Position numbers and translations under genes: made by a program. Positions 26,901-37,600 of a stretch of 64,000 nt of DNA are shown in pieces. Position 1 is the first letter of the stretch. Each line of letters opens with the position of its first letter. The notes under the pieces were generated by a model. It did no database searches and was not told the origin of the DNA. It was given only the letters and a program-made list of their open reading frames with translations. Source of the stretch: Hormiphora californensis (lineage: Eukaryota > Ctenophora > Tentaculata > Cydippida > Pleurobrachiidae); contig CM035355.1 in assembly GCA_020137815.1 (NCBI GenBank), positions 6,139,097 through 6,203,096 of the forward strand, written 5' to 3'.

Positions 26901-28988
26901 TCAGTCTAATTGGCAATAATTGCATTTTTCAAATGGAAATGCTAAAAGATCGTGTGAGGGCACTTTACACACTAATTTTGATACGTTGAATCACTTGAGC
27001 AACTTTTACAAGTCCTCAGAGGTCGGCAAAGTGCTCTAATTGATCATAATTGGGTCTAATTGACAATTCACTCCAGTTCACCTCAAACTGCAAAGTTTAC
27101 TTGTTTATTTACTGATTTATTTATGATTCTGATACATCATATGAAAATACTAAAAATTTTAAACATTTCTGACTTTCAGAAAAAAATCCGATCAAAATCG
27201 TGCATGTGAAAGTTGAGATATTGATAGATAAACATACTCATGTTTACATGTAATTTGCAATACGGCTCTCCCTCTATACCCAAACCAATTAAGAAGTGAT
27301 AAAAGGTGGGGCCCTGTATCTTGAGAACGAGAGGGAGTAGAGAGTTCGCACTTCGACTCATCGTATTTTTATCTCCCAACCAGTTACCACACCCAGGATC
27401 GTTGAAAAAGTCAAACATTTTTGAATATGTCAGTATCCCTTTAACACCCCTCCAATTATTGCAGATTCCACTAAGGCACAGCGGTGATACGCGACAGAAG
27501 CAAGCCATCATCCCTCAAATACGAACTGAGGTGGTACCTGGGCTTCAGATCATGTCCGAGAAGATAAAGGGAGATTTAGATATTGCTGCATTTGAGAAGG
27601 TTCACCGGGAAAACCCATATCATCAGGTGCGTGGGACTCTCTCTTACTTACTAGTTACTTGATACTTGAGACGGTCTCCTCAATCATTTGAGCGTATTCT
27701 CGCTCTCAGCTACGTAATAAGCTGTCTCGATTTCTTTCTGTTTGCTGTCGTCTTAGTAACAGCACGGAGAGACGGGGATTTTCCCGTACTAGCATCTCGT
27801 CTAAATTCACAACCCGTAGGTATGGGGTGGTGACAGGGATGGACCCGGACCCAACCCACCACTCAAACCCAACAACAACAACCCTCCTACTGGTGGTACA
27901 GGGGGACCTGGAGGAGGAGGTGGTAATTTCAACAAGAATGATGATTATGGATTTGACCGGAAGGGCGTCTACGTAGAACAAGGTAATTTGGAAAACAATA
28001 AGAGCTGTCGGGATTCGGGGGAGCTGGTGCGGTGCAATAATGAATTTCGGGGAGGAGGGTTCAAAACGAGAGATACATATTTTTTTTGGGTGCAAATATT
28101 ATTTTTTGAACAAGGTAACACAAGGGGCAACAACAACAGTATTAATAATGGTGTTGGTTCGTCGTCTTCGTGGCGGGAAAATGTTAAAAAGTCATGGGAT
28201 ACAGCCGGTAGGTGGGAGCTGATACCGGCATGTCCAGTAGAATGTAGATAACAACATGATTGTGGCATGTCTAGTACGTGATTGTAGTATGCCTAATAAT
28301 GAATAATGAATAATGTAATGCATGTGTAACGAAGACGCTGTAAAATGTAAATATATTTGTCATGCTTGTTATGGGATTAGGGGAAAAGGGTTGAAAACTC
28401 CGGGTAATCTATTTTTTGTTCGAGTTTGCTCAGGACTGACAAATCGAATGATTGAAATTATAATGTATTAATCTAAATTAGCACACATAACAATAATTGC
28501 AATGACACATGTATTTCAGATATATCAGCATTCTACAACAGTGTGGGACAGGCAGGACCAACCCGGCGAGGACCCCCAAGTGGAGAGGGACCTCAACCAC
28601 TCCTGGGAAACAGACCTAGCAACGGTCCATCTAATAGAGGTAGGAACTTTAACCAGATCCTCTCACTCCTTGATCTGTATTCTTTATAATATAAAATGCG
28701 GCGTGAGCCACACAACTCACAAATAAAGCGGCACCCCGCCACCGAGCTGTGTTTTGATTAAACTCCTTACCACTTCAAGTGCGATTTTTGTTGCTCCAAT
28801 ATAACTTTATCACTCCCACACTAGGTCGATTGATGGGTGATCGTCCCTACCCAGACAACAAACCACGTGGAGGTGGTGGTGGTGGTTCCTGGAGGGGATC
28901 AGGCGGTGGAAGGGGAGGGAGGGGAAGGGGAAACGATCGGGGAGGGGGCAGAGGACGGGGTGGTGGTAGAGGTGGTAATCGTAACTAA
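20720..28988 (+). CDS. WDR33: WDR33 homologue, polyadenylation-signal recognition subunit
   Basis: Fifteen exons join in phase (706 aa): 20720-20867, 20992-21122, 21208-21276, 21468-21572, 21790-21885, 22322-22473, 22700-22797, 22982-23196, 23441-23583, 23782-23918, 24074-24291, 27465-27626, 27820-27982, 28520-28639, 28825-28988. WDR33 (yeast Pfs2) is part of CPSF and, with CPSF30, binds the AAUAAA signal in pre-mRNA. A Gly/Pro-rich N-terminus precedes the basic segment [18 protein letters not shown], which aligns with the RNA-contacting segment of the human protein. A seven-bladed WD40 propeller follows ([62 protein letters not shown]). The tail ends in RGG/GGR repeats. It lacks the long collagen-like region of vertebrate WDR33 (about 1,300 aa). 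Two transposon-derived elements fill the 3.2 kb intron after exon 11. An extra small exon between 27983 and 28519 cannot be excluded. Confidence 0.95.
20913..20985. repeat. (TC)n/(AC)n microsatellite in WDR33 intron 1
   Basis: TC repeat interrupted by AC repeat. It forms the polypyrimidine tract directly before the exon 2 acceptor (20990-20991), so length variation could affect splicing. Confidence 0.9.
22482..22574. repeat. (GTTT)n microsatellite
   Basis: About 23 perfect GTTT units start 8 bp after the exon 6 donor of WDR33. Confidence 0.95.
24317..25867. mobile_element. 1.55 kb near-perfect foldback element in WDR33 intron
   Basis: Arms of about 750 bp are inverted and nearly identical: 99-codon and 63-codon frames in one arm recur without change on the opposite strand of the other. 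The ends read CATAAATTATGATAGCGGGG and CCCCGCTATCATAATTTATG. About 48 bp separate the arms (around 25071-25118). No transposase domain is recognisable and the frames are treated as palindrome shadows. No clear target duplication was found. As pre-mRNA it would fold into a very long dsRNA. Confidence 0.9.
26073..27440. mobile_element. TTAA-flanked non-autonomous DNA transposon with internal 150-bp triplication
   Basis: The ends read AGGGATACTGACATATTC and GAATATGTCAGTATCCCT, both bordered by TTAA (26069-26072 and 27441-27444). Inverted similarity continues inward, including CTCTCTACTCCCTCT against AGAGGGAGTAGAGAG and TTGGTTTGGG against CCCAAACCAATT, giving TIRs of roughly 180 bp. Inside lie three tandem units of about 150 bp that start CTAATTTTGATACG(T/C)TGAATCAC near 26671, 26822 and 26972. 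No transposase. TTAA targets are typical of piggyBac elements, but the TIR start is not the usual CCC. Confidence 0.8.
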
Positions 28989-29539
28989 CAGACTGAAGAA
29001 GGAGAGTTTTAATTTATTTTAACATGATTAAGAGAGGTGTGAAATGTTCAGAGCTTGTGTTTTCCTTTGTTTCTTTTGTGCTGAACGTTATCTCACTGCA
29101 TAATGGACCCTATTTTGAAAAGAATTCCCGGAAAATACACCCGTTTTTAACCTACAAAATACGAACTTTCACATGTCAATTTTACATGTGATAACTTTTT
29201 ACGATGTTTGTTCGAGAGATGTTCTTTTCCCACCTGCCAATCTTTGCCAATGTGTGCCATTGTTTGCCAAACTCTAGGTATCTCTTATACAATGTATAAA
29301 ATATTTATTTTTACGTGACACTTGAAAGTCGTTTTTTTTTCAACCAGAAAAGAACTGGTTTTTCATTACTGTCTTTAAAAAGTTCTACTCACACACAAAT
29401 TAACTCCCTATTTTCTCCAATTCTAGACTCTAGATACTAACTAACTCACCCCATTTCCCTCCAATTCTAGACTCTATATTTAAATCTAAGTCCTAACTAA
29501 CGCCCCATCTCTTTCCGATTCTAGACTCTAGATACAATC
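28989..29539 (+). promoter_or_regulatory. WDR33-AGPAT intergenic region with triplicated acceptor-like motif
   Basis: The last 130 bp contain three copies of an element close to CCAATTCTAGACTCTAGATAC (about 29417-29438, 29461-29480, 29515-29536), each a pyrimidine-rich TTCTAG acceptor-like site. The last copy ends three bases before the AGPAT start codon. No coding sequence is seen elsewhere in the gap. Confidence 0.5.
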
Positions 29540-31146
29540 ATGTGGTTAATACTAGCTGGAATCATCCTCTCCCTCTACCTACTAAGTTTTGTGGTTGCCC
29601 CGGTTAATTACTATGGCAAGATGGTCCTCTATTACATGGTTTTCTTCCTGACTGCTGTACTTCACATGGTGTATTGTCCCTTCTTTCCCAAGAATAGAGA
29701 TAATACTTACACACTTGCACCCTTCTTTTATCATATGTCTAGGTAGGATACATACAGAACTCCGAACTGGCAAGATTTGTACCATTCGATTCACTCTTTG
29801 GTGATCTGAAAGCTATATAGCCGCTGATATTTCTCATATTTCGAAGCCAAAGCAGCTGAAATATGTTCCAAATTCCTCCTCCCTCTCATCACACATAATA
29901 TCATCAGGCTTGTAACGGGTCTAACTATTGAGGCTGAGGGGATGGAGCATGTTGAGAAATCTGATGCGGGGTATATTATCATGGCGAACCATCAGTCCTC
30001 CCTTGATACCTATTGTATGGCCAAGTGAGTTATTAGAATTTGCGGAATATAGCACTAACTAAGCGGCAGGACGCTACATAGTTGTTGTTTTCTTTAAAGT
30101 TAAAGTAACAAACTCTCCTTGATGAGCGTTCCAACTTCCATTAGTTCCATCAGTTCCAACTGCCGCAGTGTTGCCGTGTTTTCTCTAAATCTCGTCCCTC
30201 TCCCAGGATCTGGCCCCATCGTGCTATAATCCTGATGAAGAAGTCCCTAATGTACGTTCCCTTCTTCGGGTGGGCAGCATACCTTAGTGGCCATGAGTTT
30301 ATCACACGTGCAAGTGGAGGTGAGTAACATTTAACCCACCATGACCTTGTTGAGTAAGCGGTAGAGATTCTTCTACCCGAAACCCTTCATGACGTCAAAG
30401 GTTAGCGAAGGTTGAGCATCAAAGACACACGTGTTATGCAGCAGCACAGTTCCTTATTGTATAAAGACTACAAAGCTATTAATCGCAATTAACCCAACAG
30501 CCAGTAACGAGGTGAGGGATCACATGAACCTGATAAATGAACGAATCAAGGAGGAGAGACTGAGAGTAATTGTATTTCCTGAGGGTACACGAAACAGAAC
30601 TTTCGATGGACAAATGTTACCATTCAAAAAAGGTACATCAATTTATCCCTCTCATCACAAATGTTAAGTACGGTATATCTCCTCACATGCACATCTCTCC
30701 TGATTTATGAGTACGAACTAACACATTTCTCCAAAGGAGGGTTCCATATGGCCCAACAGAGTCAGTGTGCAATCCTACCAGTCCTTATTTACATCACACC
30801 CGATGTTTACGACAGCAAAAGGTGAGTATTGAGTAAAGCTCATTTGAAGCTTTGTTTTTAGCTTTTCCAATTTCCACACCCCCAAGCGATGGTAGATCAG
30901 TTCAATTTCTAAAACATCTCAATAGTCAAGAACTCTCCTCTCCCCCTCACCCCCTCTCTAACAACACAACCCAATAACTCCCATCCTCTCCCCAGATGGG
31001 TATTCAACAGAGGCACTGTAAGGGTGAAGGTTCTAGAGCCGATACCCACTGAGGGCCTATCTAAAGATGATGTCAATGGGTTGCTTGAGGAAACACAGAG
31101 GAAGATGCAGAGTGCTCTTGATGAGATGATTGTCAAAAAAGAGTAG
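29540..31146 (+). CDS. 1-acyl-sn-glycerol-3-phosphate acyltransferase (AGPAT1/2-like)
   Basis: Six exons join in phase: 29540-29742, 29908-30024, 30207-30319, 30501-30632, 30737-30821, 30996-31146 (266 aa, normal for AGPAT1/2). The enzyme acylates lysophosphatidic acid to phosphatidic acid in the ER, an early step of phospholipid and triacylglycerol synthesis. Two N-terminal hydrophobic segments anchor it. PlsC-family motifs are present in order: block I NHQSSLD (H-x4-D catalytic pair), block II GHEFITRA (Phe and Arg kept, Asp of the common FIDR replaced by Thr), block III FPEGTRN, block IV AILPVLIYI. The basic C-terminal end is short. Start is the first Met, just after an acceptor-like TTCTAG. 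MED14 begins 497 bp downstream on the same strand. Confidence 0.95.
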
Positions 31147-31643
31147 GAAACAACTGTTAATTTAGGGGATGAAATACAAAATGTGTAATGATAGAAAACG
31201 GGTGGTGTGATACGAATTGAGAATTCACAGAATTTCTGATAAATTGATTGCAATGATTGATAGTGTAGTGTCCATTGACACATGTAATTATTATTATCGT
31301 ATTAGGCGTGGGCCTACCTAGTACCTATTTTTGTAGAGTTTTAGTTACACAGATGAACAGCCATGAGAAGTATGTAATTAATCGATCACGTGATGCCCAT
31401 ATATGGTGATTGTCTGAGATGTTGTTTTCTGTGTATTACAGTTTATATATTGAATTGTAATTGGTGTTATTGTGTGTACTAAATTAATGTTCGTTTTCCC
31501 ACAATCTTCTACTCTTTTATCTAATAGCGCCTCATATTATTCTAAATCTGTATAGAATGTAAAAACGGCAGGACTGAGGACAGTTTCCCACTGCGCCATC
31601 TCGTTATAGAAGTACCCAGAGTACCAGAAAACAGTTTATAACC
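31147..31643 (+). promoter_or_regulatory. AGPAT-MED14 intergenic region
   Basis: AT-rich gap with no coding frame. It must contain the AGPAT 3' end and MED14 promoter; no clear AATAAA or TATA-like element stands out. The MED14 start has a good context (ACCATGG). Confidence 0.4.
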
Positions 31644-34600
31644 ATGGCCATGGAGGAGAGTAGAAACTTTGTGCGGTTACCCCTTCTGATAGATTACATG
31701 GTGCAGAAGACTTATCATGATCTTATTGTACTGTCAGAACTGTAAGTGTGTTAAAAATGGATCAATTAATTGATTTTATTCAACCGATCTACAGCCCATT
31801 CGCGATGTTATATCCCTCCCCCCACCCCAGTTTTCACTGCATCTCTATCTCTCCCCTGATCAGGTTACCCAGAAAGAGCGATCAAGAACGGAAAACCTCA
31901 ATCTGCCAATTCTCAAACCGAACATACCAGCAACTATTCCGCCTCCGATGCCTCGTCGAGTGGGCCTGTAAAGCCTCAACGGTGGAGAAATGTGGTGAAA
32001 TCATCATGTTCCTCGATAAACAAGCCTCACTATTCGTCGAGACAGCAGACAGCCTCTTCGCCATATCCAAAGACAGACTAAAGAATGCCAGTTTTCCTGT
32101 TTTTGTCATGCCGACTGCTGTGGATGTGGTTATCACGGGTAGTTATCCTCGGTTACCCCAGTGTATCAAGGACAAGATAGTACAGAATCCCAAGCTGAGT
32201 GAGGGGGAGAGGGACGAGACATTGGAAAGGTTAACTAGCCTTATTGAACAGCGATTAGTACTGACCAAGATTCCACACAAGTTCAAGGATATCGAACTAG
32301 GTAGGTGGTAACACACAGCTTACTCAGCAAATGGCTATTTAATTCCTAATCCAGCTGACTCCCAGTAGTTGTAGTCCCACTATACTGGAGTGACTCCAAC
32401 CTCCTTTCATCCCCTCACATCTAAACTGCTTGACTTTCCAGTCACCTCATATTGCCACCATCCCTCTCACTCTCTCGCTAACACACCTCCTCGCTTCAGA
32501 TAAGGGTTTTGTCAAGTTGACAGTTCCCCACGAGTTCTCAGTCCGACTCACAGTCCCTAACGATGACTTCAAAAACCCTTGGCAGCTCCTTACCCTAGAC
32601 CTGCACGTGCAGCGACCAGTTGAAGATGATCCCCGTCCAGTTGTCCATCCCCAGCAGCTGGAGTACATCAAGGGACTACTGCAGTCCCGATTATTTGATC
32701 CTGATACGGAGCCACTTGAGAGTCTGTGTGAGACTGCCCATCAGTTCTGTTTGTTGTTACAGGTGAGATAGGAGGGGGGTTTAGTTCTCATATTTTCCAT
32801 ATACAAGTTACAACATGACATAGCTACCCTAATTTTTGGAACGTTTACTTTTTTTAAAGTGTCAGATAAGATGAACCTCTGAAGTTGGAGGCAGGGAAAC
32901 ACGGTGTTATGGATACATGGTGCAACTAACATTCTTGTCTTCAGATGAGTATTCTGGAGCAACAAGCTAAAAGGATGTGTGGGACGACGTGGAAGAATAG
33001 AATTGGTATCGTTGAATATATCAAGGGAAATCGTATAACCGTCCAGTATTGGCTGTAAGTGTACAAGATTATTTGCACCTCATCTTTCGATAAAAAAGAG
33101 AGGGATTAGTAATTAGCTATCACACAAATAATTCTTAGATTGTCGGCTAGGATATCCAGCACCCCCTTTTCACTTGAATCACCTGGTGACCACTCAAGTT
33201 ATCACTCTATCCCAAAATCCTGATGAGCCCACACAACAATAGGATCAGATGACGTAGCGCGCGGTGTGTTTCTTATGTGACAATGACCAAAGATTTGGCG
33301 CGCTGCTGCTTGCGCATGTCCGGACCCACCTCGGACCAACGCCAATCTGATGACCCCTCTGAATTATACATAGTAGAGGCAATAATTACACTAACCTCCT
33401 CTGATTTCTATGAAACTTCTCCCATGCTAAGAGGTGGCAATAGAGGTTCAAATACCGCTGAGTTTAAGTCTGAACAATGTTCGGTTCGTTAATTATCGCT
33501 AATTGAAAAACGCCAAAATGGCCTAAAATCGCCCTAAGTTCCGAATTGAAATTTTGGAGTTGAGACTCCAGACTTCGTGGAGATGTCCGCTAGGATGACA
33601 ATATGCACCAAAATCGGACGAAAGCCTAAATTCGTCCGAATTCGGTACGAAAAGCCGGGTAGACTGAATTTTGGTCACGTGACATGGGTCCAAAATCAGT
33701 TTTTTGCCATTTACGCCTTTCCTGTACGTCGGAGACTAAAAATATGGCCAGTACTTGTCATTTCCGTCGCTTTCTGCATCTTTTAAGCCCCCTAAAAATA
33801 TCCCTTACTTCAACGGTTCAGTAGTTAGAGTTTTTCAGGAGACTAAATGACGTCAATTCTGAACCGTTGAAGTAAGGGATATTTATAGGGGGCTTAAAAG
33901 ATGCAGAAAGCGACGGAAATGACAAGTACTGGCCATATTTTTAGTCTCCGACGTACAGGAAAGGCGTAAATGGCAAAAAACTGATTTTGGACCCATGTCA
34001 CGTGACCAAAATTCAGTCTACCCGGCTTTTCGTACCGAATTCGGACGAATTTAGGCTTTCGTCCGATTTTGGTGCATATTGTCATCCTAGCGGACATCTC
34101 CACGAAGTCTGGAGTCTCAACTCCAAAATTTCAATTCGGAACTTAGGGCGATTTTAGGCCATTTTGGCGTTTTTCAATTAGCGATAATTAACGAACCGAA
34201 CATTGTTCAGACTTAAACTCAGCGGTATTTGAACCTCTATTGCCACCTCTTAGCATGGGAGAAGTTTCATAGAAATCAGAGGAGGTGAGTGTAATTATTG
34301 CCTCTACTAACATGCATATCTTGCACATATCTGTTACGAACTTCCTGTACATGAAGTCACTCACAGTGAATTGGTCTGTTTTTAAACAAAAATACGGGAA
34401 CAAATTTGTCGTCAAATAATTAACAACACGTTACACAAATATTCCATGACACGAAAACAACGAAAAATCACAGCGAAGTGGACGCAAAATCTTCACTCCT
34501 CTTTTCAGCCTCTTCACTCACAGTCGGGGGTATTCTGTTCAGATTTGTCACTGTCTCCCTGCCCCTTTCTGTCACACTCGGATCACTATCAGATGTTAGC

Positions 34601-37600
34601 TCCCCCAAATTAGGAATCGTAACGGTGCTAGAAGTGTTTTTAGAACTCGTGCTGCTAGCCCGCATCTTAATCACGTTTAGAACCTGGCTTGTTTTCTTAC
34701 GGAACGGTTTAACTGGATTCATACTTTGCACAAAATCCTTCGTATTTGTCTCCTTGTAGGTTGAGGAGGACCTGTTCTTCAATTTCCTGTTCTTTAACTT
34801 GTTCATTACTAGTTTCCTGATAGCTGTGTTGTGTAGAGCGTATATAATGGGGTTGAGGGTGGGTGAGAGGTAGATCAACCAAAACACGACATGAGCAACC
34901 GGAGAGTAATTAGTAAGAAGAGACCTCCCTGCCGTTGGGAAGTATGTCATTTCCGCTATAAATGTGGGCAGCCACGACACCATAAAGGTGACAATGACAA
35001 TAAAAACGGTCGATGCCACCTTTATATCGCTCCTATGATCCCTTACAACCTCTCTAATAGACCGGTGATTCCTCAGATACCTCCTACACATCAGTCTATC
35101 TAACATTGTCCGTTTCAAAGCACCACCCCTTCTCTCCAAGGGATCTATCCTGAAAGGTTTCTTCCGATGTGCCAGCCTGTAGATACTACCATAACACACT
35201 ATCATGATAATGGTGAGGAAGAACCGGAAGGTCCACTGGAACCAATAGAAGAACTTTGGAGTGTGTTGGGTTGTGTTCAGGGTTAGAATACAGATGAAGC
35301 CTGATTTGAAGAAAGCAATGGAGCCAACAGAGGAAGGGTAGATAGGGATTAGAGCGTGGACACACCACACCCCAACTAGGATCCATCTCATTCTCTTCCT
35401 GGTTATCATTGATCGATACTGGAGGGGCATGTAGGCTGCCAGGAACCTGAAGAGGATGGGAGATCATTGCAATGAATAAAAAGACTTAGCTGGCGGTGGG
35501 TCATTTTGATGGAAACCGAGGAGACATAGTGACGTACCCCGGAGTTTAGGGCGTCATCATTTGTCACCATGGCAACCGCTCTGTTCTAAATATTAGGAGA
35601 TGATACAATATGTCCCTGGGTGTCCAGGAGTCTTACCTGTCAACACTAATGATTGCGAGTTGATTGTAGCTTATGTTCATAAACACATTCGCAATGTATG
35701 TCTCTATCTCGCACCAGTGTCGGTGACCCCCCACCAGGACCCAATCTGTGCTGTTGTGGGCATGTTCCTCCTGACCCGTATCTGTAGGGGAGTGGTGGAG
35801 TTAGTTAGGAGGGGGAGTAGTGGGGTTAGTTAGGAGGGGGAGTGGAGAGGTGGGATGGAGTTAGGAGGGGGTTGGGGATTGGATGTTCAACCTCTCGTTC
35901 CAGGCCCTCTCTCTCTAGCCCGCCACATAGGGATTGGATTTGGATGTCGAACTTACCACCAGTAATACAAGAGTAGAGAACAGTCCCCATGCAAAAGGTT
36001 CCAACTATGAAGTCCACTACTGCCTGACCTGCAGATGGAATAAGTTTATATGATACATTACTGTTTCTCTCTCATCAAAACAATACAACCATTGGACATA
36101 ATTAAATAGCTACAGAAGCACATATATTCGTATGGGGGAGGGGGGTGGACGTGAAACATGCCATTGAAAAAGAAGAGTCACATACACGAGATGAGAAAGT
36201 ATCCAGGGTTTTTCTTTTTCACTGCTACCATGGTAACGGTTATCAGAAGATTCCCAATGGTAGCTGGTACTATCATTAGCCCGATGATAGCCCCAGAGAG
36301 GGCCTGGTAGTGTGCGAAGTTCATCTTGTGCTCTATATGGGGCAAGAGGTGTTACTAGATGGGGGCAAGAGGTGTTACTAGATGGTAGGTCGGGAAAACA
36401 ACAATAATAGTCAGATCAACACCATGTACTAGATGGATATATAATTTGAGTAACACCAACCGATGTCACAGTCGATCATAAGAGATCATAACATGCATAA
36501 GTATCCTAATTATAATCGACGTCCACACGTGACACTGACATATCATACAATATTTAAGGACAAACAAATCATAAATTTGCCAAGCATTAGCAAAGTATTG
36601 GGTGTGGGTCTCTAATGTGCCTACAAATTATATCAAATTTAGTAACAGGAACTGGGAATCCATTACAAGTTCTGGGAAATGTACAAAAACAACTACCAGG
36701 TAATTATAGGTATGCAGTATCTTTCAAGCAAAAGAGAAATGGCATAAGTGATACCACCTGGAGCTTGGGAGATATCAGAGCAAAACCTATTGGAGAGATA
36801 TGTTTAATGAATAACGATGCATACGAAGAAAATGCACATATTATACCGGGGTTTGAAAAACATCCCTGGCAGTTGTGGCTAAAACAATGTCAGATGTGTC
36901 TGTCTACTGTACAGAGAAAATCAAAAGTGTGCATATCACTTCCTGGTATTATAAAAGAGGCAGCCTACCAAGTATAGGATCACATGACACTCTAATGTGC
37001 CTGAAAAAGTTCAACCTCGAATGAAAAATGCTCCCTAAGCTGACTAGGACATATGATGTATGATAAAGCCTAGATCGGGGCAGTAGTTTCGTAATGACTG
37101 TGTCACCTTGAGACATCATAAAGGATAAATAAGAACCATCTACCATGCCTTTAAGATTGATGTTTATAATTAGGGCATGCATCTCATAGGAACCACAAAA
37201 TGTCCTCTCTCTCTATCCCTTCCCTCTCTGTTTATGTAAAAGACAGCATAATTACGCTCCATACCACAATTAATAATTAAAAAACCGTTTTAGAAATTCA
37301 GAATGTCAATGAAACTATGCACCACAGAGCTTCAATAAACTAAACATAATTATCTCTAGCTCTCTTCTCTCTTTCTCACTCAATTCTCCTATCTTTGGAC
37401 TATCAAGAGACCTGTCAGGGATTCCATGAAACATGTGTTACGTCCTAAATACAGCTGTATTATTTCGTTGTGAGAGATTGTTACACTAAAACTAAGAGTC
37501 CTAGGTTACCAAGAGGCGCATGTAATAATCAGCCACCTTTCCGTGTCGTCTACTAGTGTGATTTTCAGGTGCGATAATGCATTATCGCACTTGAAACTCA

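Noticed and set aside
33577-34103. Identical 69-aa frames on opposite strands
   Set aside because: Again palindrome shadows of the foldback element at 33373-34307.
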